A DNA stretch of 64,000 nucleotides from Tenacibaculum sp. MAR_2009_124. GTDB lineage: Bacteria > Bacteroidota > Bacteroidia > Flavobacteriales > Flavobacteriaceae. Below, in pieces: positions 17,189-26,004 of the stretch (the first letter of the stretch is position 1; every line of letters begins with the position of its first letter). Location of the stretch: NCBI RefSeq assembly GCF_900105455.1, contig NZ_FNSF01000007.1, positions 496,001 to 560,000 of the forward strand, in the 5' to 3' direction. The notes under the pieces are model-generated. The model was not told the DNA's origin. It saw only the letters and a program-made list of their open reading frames with translations, and did no database searches. Both the position numbers and the translations under genes were made by a program.

Positions 17189-17279
17189 AATTTTATTTTT
17201 TGGCAAATTTAAAGGTTTTCTCCTTATCCAGAATAAGAAAATATTTAAAATTATAGTATCAATAAGTTAAATAAGAGAT

Positions 17280-17972
17280 CTATATATAATTTAATAGATG
17301 TTTAATGCTTTTTATAGTAATATAATCCTCATTAATAGAGTTTGAATTTACCTCTTCATATTGCCAAGTAGTATGAAAGGGAACATGAATTGCTTGCGCT
17401 CCAATGTTAAGAATCGGAAGAACATCAGATTTTAATGAATTTCCAATCATTAAAAAATCTTTGGGCTTAATATCTAAGTGCTTTAAAAGTTTTGTATAAT
17501 CTTCTTCTTTTTTCTCACTCATTACTTCAATATGATGGAAGTATTGAAGTATCCCTGACTTTTTAAGTTTCTTTTCTTGATCTAATAGATCTCCTTTTGT
17601 AGCAACAATTAGTTTATATTTTTTGCTTAGGCTTTGCAATACACTTTCAACATTATCTAAAACAACAACAGGTTTGTCGAGCATATCTTTACCAATGTCA
17701 ATAATTTTAGATAGAATTTCACTAGGTAGATTTCCATTGGATATCTCAAGAGCACATTCCATCATTGATAGAACGAATCCCTTAATACCATAGCCATACA
17801 ATGGAAGGTTTTTAATTTCTTTTTTGAATAATTCTTGATGAATTTTATTTTCGGTCTCGTAATTAGATAATAAGGAAGCAAATTCGTTTTCTGCTTCTCT
17901 AAAATAGGTTTCGTTAACCCATAAGGTATCGTCTGCATCAAAAGCTACGACTTTAACGTTGTTCCTTATCAT
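17280..17972 (-). CDS. HAD-superfamily hydrolase (phosphatase)
   Basis: 230 residues with the four HAD motifs: nucleophile motif FDADDTLW near the start, ATKGD as motif II, a lysine-rich motif III (EKKLKKSG) and MIGNSLKSDVLP as motif IV. A helical cap lies between motifs I and II, as in subfamily IA (YjjG-like) phosphatases. Its start codon overlaps the stop of kdsB by four bases (ATGA), so the two are translationally coupled. That coupling could suggest a role in Kdo supply, but the cap domain and length (KdsC is about 170-190 aa and capless) argue against calling it KdsC. Substrate unknown. Confidence 0.85.
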   Translation of the reverse strand: MIRNNVKVVAFDADDTLWVNETYFREAENEFASLLSNYETENKIHQELFKKEIKNLPLYGYGIKGFVLSMMECALEISNGNLPSEILSKIIDIGKDMLDKPVVVLDNVESVLQSLSKKYKLIVATKGDLLDQEKKLKKSGILQYFHHIEVMSEKKEEDYTKLLKHLDIKPKDFLMIGNSLKSDVLPILNIGAQAIHVPFHTTWQYEEVNSNSINEDYITIKSIKHLLNYI

Positions 17973-18706
17973 GGTTGTTTCTTTATAAATTGAATTGCTT
18001 TTTCCAGATCGTCAGGAGTATCAATACCAATACTTTCAACAGAAGTTTCTATCATTTTAATTTTTTTACCCACCTCTAAATAACGGATACACTCTATTTT
18101 CTCACTCATTTCAAGTGGAGTCATAGGAGTATTGTAGAAATCAATTAATGCGGATTTTCTAAAAGCATATACTCCTTTGTGTTTATAATAATTCGTATTG
18201 GAGGTTTTATCTCTCAAATTTGGAATTACACTGCGAGAAAAGTATAAAGCGAAACCATAATTGTCCGTGATTACCTTGACATTATTTGGGTTTTTAATTT
18301 CTTTACTATCGGTTAGTTTAACTTTCAAAGATGCGAGATCAATGTTATTGTCATTATCTTTTTCAAATACATCGATTAGTTTTTTTAAGGACTCGGTGTC
18401 TATAAAGGGCTCATCACCTTGAACGTTAATAACGATATCTACATCCATATCTTCAACAGCCTCGGCTATTCTATCAGAACCGCAGTCATGTTCTTTTTTA
18501 CTCATAATTACGTTACCACCTGAAGTAATTAATGAATCTTTTATAATATCAGAATCCGTTACAACATATACGCTGTCAAAAAGTTGTGAATTTACAGCTG
18601 CTTTATATGTTTTTACTATTACAGGCTCGCCACCCAAATCTTTCATTAATTTACCAGGAAATCTTGTAGCGTCATACCTTGCGGGTATCATTGCAATTAT
18701 TTTCAT
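17969..18706 (-). CDS. kdsB: 3-deoxy-manno-octulosonate cytidylyltransferase (CMP-Kdo synthetase)
   Basis: 245 residues from the ATG at 18706, matching the normal KdsB length; a longer frame to 18727 adds seven unlikely residues. The N-terminal nucleotide-binding motif IPARYDATRFPGKLMKDLGG, the HDCGSDRIAEAV and NVQGDEPFI motifs, and the late ESIGIDTPDDLEKA motif are diagnostic. The enzyme activates Kdo with CTP for lipopolysaccharide core assembly in the cytoplasm. It is first in a two-gene unit with a HAD hydrolase. An 11+11-bp inverted repeat lies over its probable promoter. Confidence 0.96.
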   Translation of the reverse strand: MKIIAMIPARYDATRFPGKLMKDLGGEPVIVKTYKAAVNSQLFDSVYVVTDSDIIKDSLITSGGNVIMSKKEHDCGSDRIAEAVEDMDVDIVINVQGDEPFIDTESLKKLIDVFEKDNDNNIDLASLKVKLTDSKEIKNPNNVKVITDNYGFALYFSRSVIPNLRDKTSNTNYYKHKGVYAFRKSALIDFYNTPMTPLEMSEKIECIRYLEVGKKIKMIETSVESIGIDTPDDLEKAIQFIKKQP

Positions 18707-18729
18707 GCTTTTAATTTTGTCAAACAAAT

Positions 18730-18753
18730 ATACTATTTAATGTTAAATAGTAT
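18730..18753. promoter_or_regulatory. Inverted repeat overlapping a possible kdsB promoter
   Basis: Perfect 11-bp arms (ATACTATTTAA / TTAAATAGTAT) with a two-base centre, 24 bp upstream of the kdsB ATG and overlapping a CAAATATA element (18725-18732; TATATTTG on the coding strand) that fits the Bacteroidota -7 box. There is no T-run, so an operator is more likely than a terminator. No regulator is known for it. Confidence 0.4.
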
Positions 18754-18765
18754 GATTACAAAAAG

Positions 18766-18796
18766 AAAAGGTCAGAATATGAATTCTGACCTTTTT
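18766..18796. terminator. Terminator after the double-TonB gene
   Basis: A 13-bp stem (AAAAGGTCAGAAT / ATTCTGACCTTTT) with a four-base loop, 24 bases after the stop of the gene ending at 18820. Both strands have a T-run after the stem. Confidence 0.8.
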
Positions 18797-18819
18797 AATA
18801 TTATTGAACTAAATAAAAG

Positions 18820-19941
18820 TTAGTTTAATTTAAAGTTTATTGGAATAGTGTATTGAACATTTGCAAATTTCCCATCGTGTTTACCAGGAATAAAATCTGG
18901 TAATTTAGATACCATTCTCTGGGCTTCTATTTCTAAAAGTTCACCATTCTTAGGGCCTCTCATTTTTATGTTTTTAACTTTTCCTTGAGAGTTGATTACA
19001 AAAGTAACCCAAACTTTTCCTTCAATGTTTTCTCTTGCTGCAGCAGAAGGATAATGGAAGTTCCTTTGAATATGACTAATCATTCTTTCATTGAAACAGT
19101 TTAACTTATCAAAATCTGAAGCGTTAGAACATGCTTTGAATTGAGGAATAGATTGAACCTTATTGAATTTTACTACGTTTGTAAAAACTTCCTCTTTAAC
19201 AGTTGGAGCCGCTTTTTTAGCTCTTACTGGTTTTCTCTTCGCTACAGTTGTTCTTCTTTTTGAACCAGGAACTCTAAAAGTAATAGGAATACCATATTTT
19301 ACTTTTACAGATTTTCCGTTATGTTTTCCAGGAACGAATTTTGGTAACTCTTCAATTAATCTTTTAGCTTCACCTTCTAGTAATTCTCCACCTTTAGGAC
19401 CACGAAGTCTTATATCTTCAACATCTCCAAGCTGGTTAATCGTAAATTGAGCTAAAACTCTTCCTTCAATACCTTTGTTTAATGCTTGTTCAGGATAATT
19501 AAAATGTCTTAAAATATGTTTTGACATTTGTTGGTCGAAACATTTAGCTTGTTTGATTAAAGGTTCGTTCTCACATTTTTTAAATAATGGAATTTCTTCT
19601 ACTAAATTAAATGGAATCTTTTCAAGCATTTCACCTGAATCCTCTAATTCTAATTTTCCTACAAGTAAAGTTGTTTTTTTAACGTTTGCCACTTGATGAG
19701 AACTATTTTTGTCCCCTAAAGCTACGGCTGCTTTATTCTTACGAACTACACGTCTTCTTGTAGAAACTTCGATTGAAACTTGCTTTTTGGCGTTACCATC
19801 AGCATCTTTAACCTCTTCTACAGCACATTTAGTTATACTGTTTGGATCAGCAATACCCTCATCTGGAGTATCACAGTGCTCTTGCGCTATTGTTGTAAAT
19901 GACAACGATATAGCTAAAATCAACAAGGGGAATCTCATCAT
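18820..19941 (-). CDS. Secreted protein with two TonB C-terminal domains (energy transducer TonB family)
   Basis: 373 residues. A signal peptide (about 1-19, ending TTIA) leads into a basic linker and two copies of a TonB C-terminal-like domain: about 140-225 and 285-373, each with an HIxRxFxYP start, an IEGxV core, a RGPKxGELLExEA motif and a final PGKHxGKxxxVxYxIPIxF strand. Classical TonB has a membrane anchor and one C-terminal domain, whereas this protein has a cleavable signal and two. It may bind outer-membrane receptors or act as a structural periplasmic protein; energy transduction is not demonstrated. The next gene upstream is a shorter single-domain paralogue. Confidence 0.8.
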   Translation of the reverse strand: MMRFPLLILAISLSFTTIAQEHCDTPDEGIADPNSITKCAVEEVKDADGNAKKQVSIEVSTRRRVVRKNKAAVALGDKNSSHQVANVKKTTLLVGKLELEDSGEMLEKIPFNLVEEIPLFKKCENEPLIKQAKCFDQQMSKHILRHFNYPEQALNKGIEGRVLAQFTINQLGDVEDIRLRGPKGGELLEGEAKRLIEELPKFVPGKHNGKSVKVKYGIPITFRVPGSKRRTTVAKRKPVRAKKAAPTVKEEVFTNVVKFNKVQSIPQFKACSNASDFDKLNCFNERMISHIQRNFHYPSAAARENIEGKVWVTFVINSQGKVKNIKMRGPKNGELLEIEAQRMVSKLPDFIPGKHDGKFANVQYTIPINFKLN

Positions 19942-20306
19942 AATCTTGCTTAATTTAGGGGTTAGTAAATTAAATTAATATTGTAAACCTAAGAAAATTA
20001 AATTTAAAATCAAAAAAATAGACAATATTTTTTTCAGTTAAAACCTTGTTTTATCACTTGCTAACAAGAATAACTTCAAAATTTTTAAGTTTAACTTTCC
20101 TAGTAGTTAGACGCAAAAATAAAAAAAAATTACACATATCATAATTTTTTTTTGTTGATTTTTAGTTAGTTAGGTTACGGGTTTCCGTAAAAACTACAAA
20201 ACAATTTAAATTTAAAGAATGTGTTTTGTACTATTTAATTGAAATAATTGATTTTAGAGTTTTAAATAGTTAAACACTTATGAATAGTTGTTTTTTAGTT
20301 AGTTTT
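19942..20306. other. Intergenic region with a possible promoter for the double-TonB gene
   Basis: 365 bp between two minus-strand TonB-like genes with no supportable ORF. At 19984-20013 (minus strand) TTG-N19-TAGGTTTA comes one base short of the Bacteroidota promoter consensus, about 40 bp before the ATG. The remainder is AT-rich, and I see no other structure. Confidence 0.4.
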
Positions 20307-20975
20307 TTAGTCTAAAGTTAGGTTTATTGGAAAGACATACGTAACATTAACAGGTAAGCCATTCACTTTGCCTGGTTTAATTAAGGGGAGTTTTGAGAAA
20401 ATACATTTTATCTCATTATATAGCTTCTTACTTTTCTTTTTACTTCGTACTTCTATATTATCAACCTTACCATTTATTTTTATATCGAATTTGATAATAA
20501 CTTTACCCGATATTTCATCTTCAGCTATATTTCCAGGAGTGAAATTTTTTGCGAAGTGTTTTTGTATTTTGTCTCTAAAGCATTTAGTGTTTTCTTCTTT
20601 GCCTTTGTCAATACATGTTGTGAATAAAGGAGTTTCATCAACAACATTGAAGAGTATTGTGTTTGATTTTAACTTATTTGATTTAAAAGACTTCGTAACT
20701 GAAATAGTTGTTTTCAAATCATTACTAGGGCTTAAGGTTGAATTAAGATCATTAGGGTTGGTCTTAAATCTTTTAGTAATTCTTTTTCTCGAAACATTTT
20801 TATTTTTAATTATTTTCCGAGATCTTTTTTTCTTTGTTTTATTTTCTACTTCACACTTACTTAGAGAAAGGCTATTTGGGTCAATAATTTCTTCCTTAGG
20901 TGAATCGCAAACTTTTTGAGCGGAAGCAGCAATAGATAGTAAGAAAATTGTTACGGATAAGAGGGTTGTTTTCAT
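20307..20975 (-). CDS. Secreted protein with a single TonB C-terminal-like domain
   Basis: 222 residues with a signal peptide (about 1-19, ending AASA). The N-terminal stretch (CDSPKEEIIDPNSLSLSKCEVE) resembles that of the neighbouring double-TonB protein, followed by a very basic linker and one C-terminal domain (about 130-222: FRDKIQKHFAKNF, ISGKVIIKFDI, VTYVFPINLTLD). It is clearly a diverged paralogue produced by duplication. The canonical membrane anchor of TonB is absent. Function unknown beyond a probable periplasmic role. Confidence 0.75.
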   Translation of the reverse strand: MKTTLLSVTIFLLSIAASAQKVCDSPKEEIIDPNSLSLSKCEVENKTKKKRSRKIIKNKNVSRKRITKRFKTNPNDLNSTLSPSNDLKTTISVTKSFKSNKLKSNTILFNVVDETPLFTTCIDKGKEENTKCFRDKIQKHFAKNFTPGNIAEDEISGKVIIKFDIKINGKVDNIEVRSKKKSKKLYNEIKCIFSKLPLIKPGKVNGLPVNVTYVFPINLTLD

Positions 20976-21112
20976 ATTTCTGTGGGGTTAAACTACGTCA
21001 CAAAAATCTTGCATTTCTTCCGTTTTTACCTTAAAAGAATATCATAACTCTATTAAATAAACTTTTCTTTAATGTTATCAATATTATCTAAATGTTAATC
21101 TGAAAATAAACT

Positions 21113-21136
21113 AAAAAAAGCTCCATTATTGGAGCT
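21113..21136 (-). terminator. Intrinsic terminator after the cyclophilin-FKBP gene
   Basis: A 7-bp stem (AGCTCCA / TGGAGCT) with a short loop, preceded on the plus strand by seven A and so followed by a T-run on the minus strand, 20 bp after the stop at 21156. Confidence 0.75.
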
Positions 21137-21155
21137 CTTTCTTGAATGTTTTGAT

Positions 21156-22085
21156 TTACTTAACGTTAACAAGTTCAACGTCGAATATAAGAGTTGCATC
21201 GGGTGGAATAACCCCTCCTGCACCGTTAGGACCATAACCTAAGTTTGAAGGAATAACTAATCTGGCTTTATCACCAACATGTAATAATTGAATACCTTCA
21301 TCCCATCCAGGAATAACTTGTCCAACTCCAATAGCGAATTCAATAGGTTGTTTTCTTTTGTATGAAGAATCGAATACAGTACCATCAATTAATTGACCTT
21401 TATAGTGCACTGATACAGTAGAACCTTTTGATGGAGTTTGACCATCTCCTTTTTGTAAGATTTTATAACGCAATCCACTTGGAGTTTCATCATATCCAGC
21501 TGCAACTTCATCAAGTAACTTACCTTGACGTTCTTTCTCTTCAGCTTCTCTTTTTTCACGAGCTCCTTCAAAAGTTCTAAAAGCTTCAACAGCATTAAAG
21601 TTTTGGGCGTCATCACCAACACGAACTATTTCTAATTGCATGTCGTCATCTTGTGCGATAGCGTCAACAACATCTTGTCCTTCAATAACACTTCCAAAAA
21701 CAGTATGCTTTCCATCTAACCAAGGAGTGGCAACGTGTGTAATGAAAAACTGAGAACCATTAGTTCCTGGGCCAGCATTAGCCATTGAAAGTTTTCCAGG
21801 AGCATCATGTTTTAACTCAGGGTGAATTTCATCATCGAATTTATAACCTGGATTACCAGTACCAGTACCTAAAGGACACCCTCCTTGAACCATAAAATCA
21901 GGAATTACTCTATGGAATTTTAATCCATTATAATATGGCGTTCCTTGAGGCTTTGCCGAGTTTTCTAAATTACCTTCAGCTAAAGCAACAAAGTTACCTA
22001 CTGTTCCTGGTGTTTTTTCATATTCTAAGTTCACTAGAATAGCTCCTTTAGGAGTCGTGAACTTTGCGTAAATTCCGTTATTCAT
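21156..22085 (-). CDS. Dual peptidyl-prolyl isomerase: cyclophilin fused to FKBP
   Basis: 309 residues with two complete isomerase domains. Residues about 5-165 are a cyclophilin (motifs YYNGLKFHRVIPDFMVQGG, SMANAGPGTNGSQFFIT, WLDGKHTVFG). A charged helical linker (about 168-195) leads to an FKBP domain (about 205-309: VSVHYKGQLIDGTVFDSSY, QVIPGWDEGIQLL, GYGPNGAGGVIPP, LIFDVELV). Dual-family immunophilins with the order cyclophilin-FKBP have been reported from Bacteroidota. No signal peptide, so it acts in the cytoplasm as a folding catalyst. It is 24 bp downstream of the barrel gene and probably ends an operon that begins with prfC. Confidence 0.95.
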   Translation of the reverse strand: MNNGIYAKFTTPKGAILVNLEYEKTPGTVGNFVALAEGNLENSAKPQGTPYYNGLKFHRVIPDFMVQGGCPLGTGTGNPGYKFDDEIHPELKHDAPGKLSMANAGPGTNGSQFFITHVATPWLDGKHTVFGSVIEGQDVVDAIAQDDDMQLEIVRVGDDAQNFNAVEAFRTFEGAREKREAEEKERQGKLLDEVAAGYDETPSGLRYKILQKGDGQTPSKGSTVSVHYKGQLIDGTVFDSSYKRKQPIEFAIGVGQVIPGWDEGIQLLHVGDKARLVIPSNLGYGPNGAGGVIPPDATLIFDVELVNVK

Positions 22086-22109
22086 TTGTTAGGTTTTTTA
22101 TCTATTTAT

Positions 22110-23675
22110 TTATTTCGAAGAGGATAAACTCGCAAAATTGAAGTTTAATCCAATGTTTATATTTGTTGAGCTAACTTCACCAAAAGGGGCGTAAAATTTA
22201 CCTCCTGAGGCAGTCAACGAAAAATTATTACTTACGTTATAGTTAATACCTGCAGTAGGTCTAACAACAATTCCTTCACCAGTATCTACACCAGCGCCAC
22301 CAGCAGCTCCACCAGCCATTTCTACAAAAAGGTTTACTTTATTACTTAAGAAATTATTTGTTTTAATACCGAACCCAGCTAATCCATGAGCGTATCCACC
22401 TGATCTTCCACTATAGGCAAAACCAGCTTCTCCTAAAACATAGAAGTTTTTAGTTAAATCGTAATTAAATTGTAAACCAATTAATTGTAAATCTACACTA
22501 AGAATATTGTCTCTATCATCTGTTTTTGCAACATTAAAGTACGACTGGTTTTCAATACTGAAAACAATTCCATTGGTTTTGAATACCGAATTATTATCAT
22601 TTTCATTAGTTCCGCCATTACTACCTAAATACTTAATTCCAAAACCATATGTGTATGCTTCTAAATCTCCAGCAATAGCTTTGTAATATCCTGCATGAGT
22701 ACTTAGAGCAAGATGGTTCGAAAGTTTTAAGTCAATTCCTGCAGAAGGATATATCATTAAACCTCCTTCTGGTGCAACTCGACCTCCAGCGGCACCAATA
22801 CCTAGTTTAGTAAAGAGATTTATTGAATTGGATTTATAAGGATGATAACCAGCTCCGAAAAATAAATCCATAAACCCAGCTCTTAAACCTTTATAAATGG
22901 CATCAGTATGAGCAAATACAAAAGTGTTTTCACTTAAGTATTTTTGATACTCAAAACCTAATACATATAAAGTTTCAGTTAGTGGAGCTCCATTATCTTT
23001 CTTCGAATTTCGAATGGGGTTAAAAAAGTCGAAACGTAATTGCTGTACATTTTTTACAGCAGGCTGTTTCCAAAAACTATCTTCTCGGAGATTATTGTTT
23101 ATAAATTCTTTATGAGCTAAATTATAATCAGAGAATCTTAAAATACTTGGAATTTCAACGAAGAAAGAAACTGAATTACTTTTCATTTCACCAGAATAGA
23201 AATTTACATGACTGTATTGTACTCCGAATGAATATCCTTTTTTCTTGTATTGTAATCCCATATTAGGATTAATAAAGCCGCCATCATTAACCAAATAACG
23301 ATATCCACCACCACCACCAAAATGGAAATTAGCATCGAAGTATAAATTTTTATACAACCTTTTATTAATACCTAATTCTATTCCTAACGTAAATAAACCT
23401 CCTTGATCTCCGGTAACGGCAGCATACATTCCTGCTCCTGTATACAACCAATCGTTTAATGGAATGTTATAATGCAATCCCATCATTCCCATAGTAGGTT
23501 TTAAACTAGGGAACTTTTGGTTAGGCATATTCACCGGGATAAAGTTTAACCTAACCTTATTATTTAATTCTCTCCCTACCAGATTGTTAAGGTCGTTTTG
23601 AGCTTTCAAAACTGTTTGAATACATAGTATTGCTCCAATAAGTAATGTGAGGCGAGAAGTTAAATGTCGTTTCAT
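22110..23675 (-). CDS. Outer-membrane beta-barrel-like protein of unknown function (521 aa)
   Basis: A signal peptide (about 1-25, ending TVLKA) precedes a glycine- and aromatic-rich sequence of alternating strands. Three related modules can be seen, each with a GG-rich motif and a following strand pair: about 75-135 (HFGGGGGYRYLVNDGGFINPNMG), about 275-330 (GIGAAGGRVAPEGGLMIYPSAGI) and about 440-505 (GGAAGGAGVDTGEGIVVRPTAGI). The protein ends in FNFASLSSSK. I do not recognise a named family. The gene is only 39 bp from prfC and 24 bp from the isomerase gene, so it is probably in one transcript with both. Confidence 0.75.
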   Translation of the reverse strand: MKRHLTSRLTLLIGAILCIQTVLKAQNDLNNLVGRELNNKVRLNFIPVNMPNQKFPSLKPTMGMMGLHYNIPLNDWLYTGAGMYAAVTGDQGGLFTLGIELGINKRLYKNLYFDANFHFGGGGGYRYLVNDGGFINPNMGLQYKKKGYSFGVQYSHVNFYSGEMKSNSVSFFVEIPSILRFSDYNLAHKEFINNNLREDSFWKQPAVKNVQQLRFDFFNPIRNSKKDNGAPLTETLYVLGFEYQKYLSENTFVFAHTDAIYKGLRAGFMDLFFGAGYHPYKSNSINLFTKLGIGAAGGRVAPEGGLMIYPSAGIDLKLSNHLALSTHAGYYKAIAGDLEAYTYGFGIKYLGSNGGTNENDNNSVFKTNGIVFSIENQSYFNVAKTDDRDNILSVDLQLIGLQFNYDLTKNFYVLGEAGFAYSGRSGGYAHGLAGFGIKTNNFLSNKVNLFVEMAGGAAGGAGVDTGEGIVVRPTAGINYNVSNNFSLTASGGKFYAPFGEVSSTNINIGLNFNFASLSSSK

Positions 23676-23714
23676 GATTATTTTGTGGTTCTAAATATTG
23701 GATATCGATTAGAA

Positions 23715-25304
23715 TTACTCAAATTCGCTTGTAAAGTGAAGTTTCACCGATGGGTATTTACTTTGAGTCATTTGAATTGTAAAAGGTGAGTCGGCTAAAA
23801 ATACAAGTTGCCCTTGCTTGTCCTTCGCTAAATATCTTTGCTTCACTCTTTTGAACTCTTTAAACTCTTCGTTTTTTTCATCTTCAGCTTGCACCCAGCA
23901 TGCTTTATGAACGGATATATTTTCGTAGGTACATTTAGCACCGTATTCATGTTCAAGTCTATATTGAATAACTTCGTATTGCAGCGCTCCAACGGTACCA
24001 ATAATCTTTCTACCGTTCATTTCTAAAGTAAATAACTGTGCCACACCTTCATCCATCAATTGGTCTAAACCTTTGAATAATTGTTTCGCTTTTAACGGAT
24101 CGGCATTATTTACATAGCGGAAATGTTCCGGAGAAAAACTTGGAATTCCTTTAAAACTCATCTTTTCACCTTCAGTTAGTGTATCTCCAATTTTAAAGTT
24201 TCCTGTATCGTGAAGTCCTACAATATCTCCTGGAAATGATTCGTCAACTATTTCTTTTCTTTCTGCAAAGAAGGCATTGGGACTTGAGAATTTTACTTTT
24301 TTATTAAGTCTAACGTGTAAGTAGGGAGTATTTCTTTTGAATGTTCCAGACACAATCTTAACGAAAGCTAAACGATCTCTGTGTTTAGGATCCATGTTTG
24401 CGTGAATTTTAAATACAAATCCACTTAGTTTTTGTTCTTTAGAATCAACCAAGCGCGTATCAGATTCTTTTGGTTGTGGGTTTGGAGCAATATCAATAAA
24501 ACAATCTAACAATTCCTTTACTCCAAAGTTATTTAATGCTGAACCAAAGAAAACAGGTTGTTGATCACCAGAAACATATTCATCCATATTAAAAGATGGG
24601 TAAACCTCATAAATTAACTCAAGTTCTTCTCGAAGTGTATTAGCGGCATTTTCACCAATAATTTCATCAAGTTCAGGTGTGTCAACATCTTTAAATTCAA
24701 TTCCTTCAGAAATTGTTTGTTTATTGTCTCCTGAAAAAATGTTTAATTTTTTGTCCCAAATATTATAAATACCTTTAAAGTCATATCCCATTCCAATAGG
24801 GAAACTTAAAGGAGTAACTTTTAATCCAAGTTTTTGTTCTACTTCATCTAGTAAATCAAATGCATCTTTACCTTCACGATCTAATTTATTTATAAATACG
24901 ATCATAGGTATTTTACGCATTCGACAAACTTCCACTAGTTTTTCAGTTTGTGCCTCAACACCTTTTGCCACATCAATTACTACAATAACACTATCTACAG
25001 CTGTTAAGGTTCTAAAAGTATCTTCTGCAAAATCTTTATGTCCAGGAGTATCAAGAATATTAATTTTCTTGTCTTTATATATAAAGGCTAAAACAGAGGT
25101 TGCTACAGAAATTCCCCTTTGACGTTCAATTTCCATGAAATCTGAAGTAGCTCCTTTTTTAATTTTATTGTTTTTTACGGCACCCGCTTCCTGAATAGCC
25201 CCACCAAAAAGAAGCAATTTTTCTGTTAAGGTTGTTTTACCAGCATCTGGGTGAGATATAATACCAAACGTACGTCTTTTTTGTATTTCTTCTAAAAAAC
25301 TCAT
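23715..25304 (-). CDS. prfC: Peptide chain release factor 3
   Basis: 529 residues, the usual RF3 length. The GTPase motifs are complete: P-loop SHPDAGKTTLTEK, switch region RQRGISVATSV, DTPGHKDFAEDT and the base-recognition motif NKLDREGKD. The C-terminal half shows the RF3-specific EMNGRKIIGTVGALQYEVIQYRLEHEYGA region (quoted in parts). RF3 removes RF1/RF2 from the ribosome after peptide release. A good Bacteroidota promoter lies immediately upstream, giving a short leader of about a dozen bases. The barrel and isomerase genes follow closely. Confidence 0.97.
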   Translation of the reverse strand: MSFLEEIQKRRTFGIISHPDAGKTTLTEKLLLFGGAIQEAGAVKNNKIKKGATSDFMEIERQRGISVATSVLAFIYKDKKINILDTPGHKDFAEDTFRTLTAVDSVIVVIDVAKGVEAQTEKLVEVCRMRKIPMIVFINKLDREGKDAFDLLDEVEQKLGLKVTPLSFPIGMGYDFKGIYNIWDKKLNIFSGDNKQTISEGIEFKDVDTPELDEIIGENAANTLREELELIYEVYPSFNMDEYVSGDQQPVFFGSALNNFGVKELLDCFIDIAPNPQPKESDTRLVDSKEQKLSGFVFKIHANMDPKHRDRLAFVKIVSGTFKRNTPYLHVRLNKKVKFSSPNAFFAERKEIVDESFPGDIVGLHDTGNFKIGDTLTEGEKMSFKGIPSFSPEHFRYVNNADPLKAKQLFKGLDQLMDEGVAQLFTLEMNGRKIIGTVGALQYEVIQYRLEHEYGAKCTYENISVHKACWVQAEDEKNEEFKEFKRVKQRYLAKDKQGQLVFLADSPFTIQMTQSKYPSVKLHFTSEFE

Positions 25305-25322
25305 CTATAAAATTTAAGGTTG

Positions 25323-25353
25323 CAAAGTTAGTCTTTTCAAAGAGTTTTGGCAA
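25323..25353 (-). promoter_or_regulatory. Promoter of prfC
   Basis: On the minus strand TTG (25351-25353), 20 bp, then TAACTTTG (25330-25323), an exact match to the Bacteroidota -33/-7 pattern TTG-N19-21-TAnnTTTG. The -7 box ends 18 bases before the prfC ATG. Confidence 0.65.
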
Positions 25354-25452
25354 TACCGAGATATAAAATGTAGAAATCGTTTTGTACTCGGAAATTTAAC
25401 TTATCGAAATATTAATTTGAAGCTAAAATTAAGTTCTATAAATTCTATTTTG

Positions 25453-25460
25453 TATGTTTG
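25453..25460 (+). promoter_or_regulatory. Possible -7 box for idi
   Basis: TATGTTTG fits the TAnnTTTG consensus 18 bases before the idi start codon. The expected TTG at -33 is not present at the right distance (TTA instead), so support is partial. Confidence 0.35.
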
Positions 25461-25478
25461 TTTTAAGAAAAACAACAT

Positions 25479-26000
25479 ATGGAGGAACAAGTAATTTTAG
25501 TTGATGAGCAGGACAATCCTGTTGGGATGATGGAAAAAATAGAAGCTCATGAAAAGGCATTGTTGCATAGAGCATTTTCTGTTTTCGTTTTTAATAAGCA
25601 GGGAGAGTTAATGTTGCAGCAGCGTGCTAAAAAGAAGTACCATTCTCCATTACTTTGGACGAATACTTGTTGTTCTCACCAAAGAAAAGGAGAAACAAAT
25701 ATTGAAGCAGGAAAACGAAGGCTTCAAGAAGAAATGGGGTTTAGTTGTGATTTGGAAGAGGTTTTTAGTTTTATTTATAAAGCTCCTTTTGATAATGGGT
25801 TAACCGAACACGAATTAGATCATGTAATGGTAGGAAAGTATGAAGATAGTCCGCTAATTAATGACCAAGAAGTGGAGGCATTTAAATGGATGCCTTTAAA
25901 GGAGGTTAAGGAAGATATAGAAAATAAACCTGAGCTATATACAGAATGGTTTAAAATTATATTTAGAGAGTCTTACGAAAAAATTTCAAAATATATTTAA
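25479..26000 (+). CDS. idi: Isopentenyl-diphosphate delta-isomerase, type I
   Basis: 173 residues, standard for the Nudix-type isomerase. It carries LMLQQRAKKKYHSPLLWTNT, the active-site cysteine motif TCCSHQRKGE, the Nudix-like helix AGKRRLQEEMGF and the late ELDHVMVG region with the metal-binding Glu. It interconverts isopentenyl and dimethylallyl diphosphate, supplying prenyl chains such as the menaquinone tail made by the menA route further along the window. First of a tight run with the PTPS-family gene (4 bp gap) and manA. Confidence 0.96.
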   Translation: MEEQVILVDEQDNPVGMMEKIEAHEKALLHRAFSVFVFNKQGELMLQQRAKKKYHSPLLWTNTCCSHQRKGETNIEAGKRRLQEEMGFSCDLEEVFSFIYKAPFDNGLTEHELDHVMVGKYEDSPLINDQEVEAFKWMPLKEVKEDIENKPELYTEWFKIIFRESYEKISKYI

Positions 26001-26004
26001 AGGT

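Noticed and set aside
17280..17972. Naming the HAD hydrolase KdsC because it overlaps kdsB
   Set aside because: KdsC is capless and shorter, while this protein has a cap between motifs I and II as in subfamily IA phosphatases.
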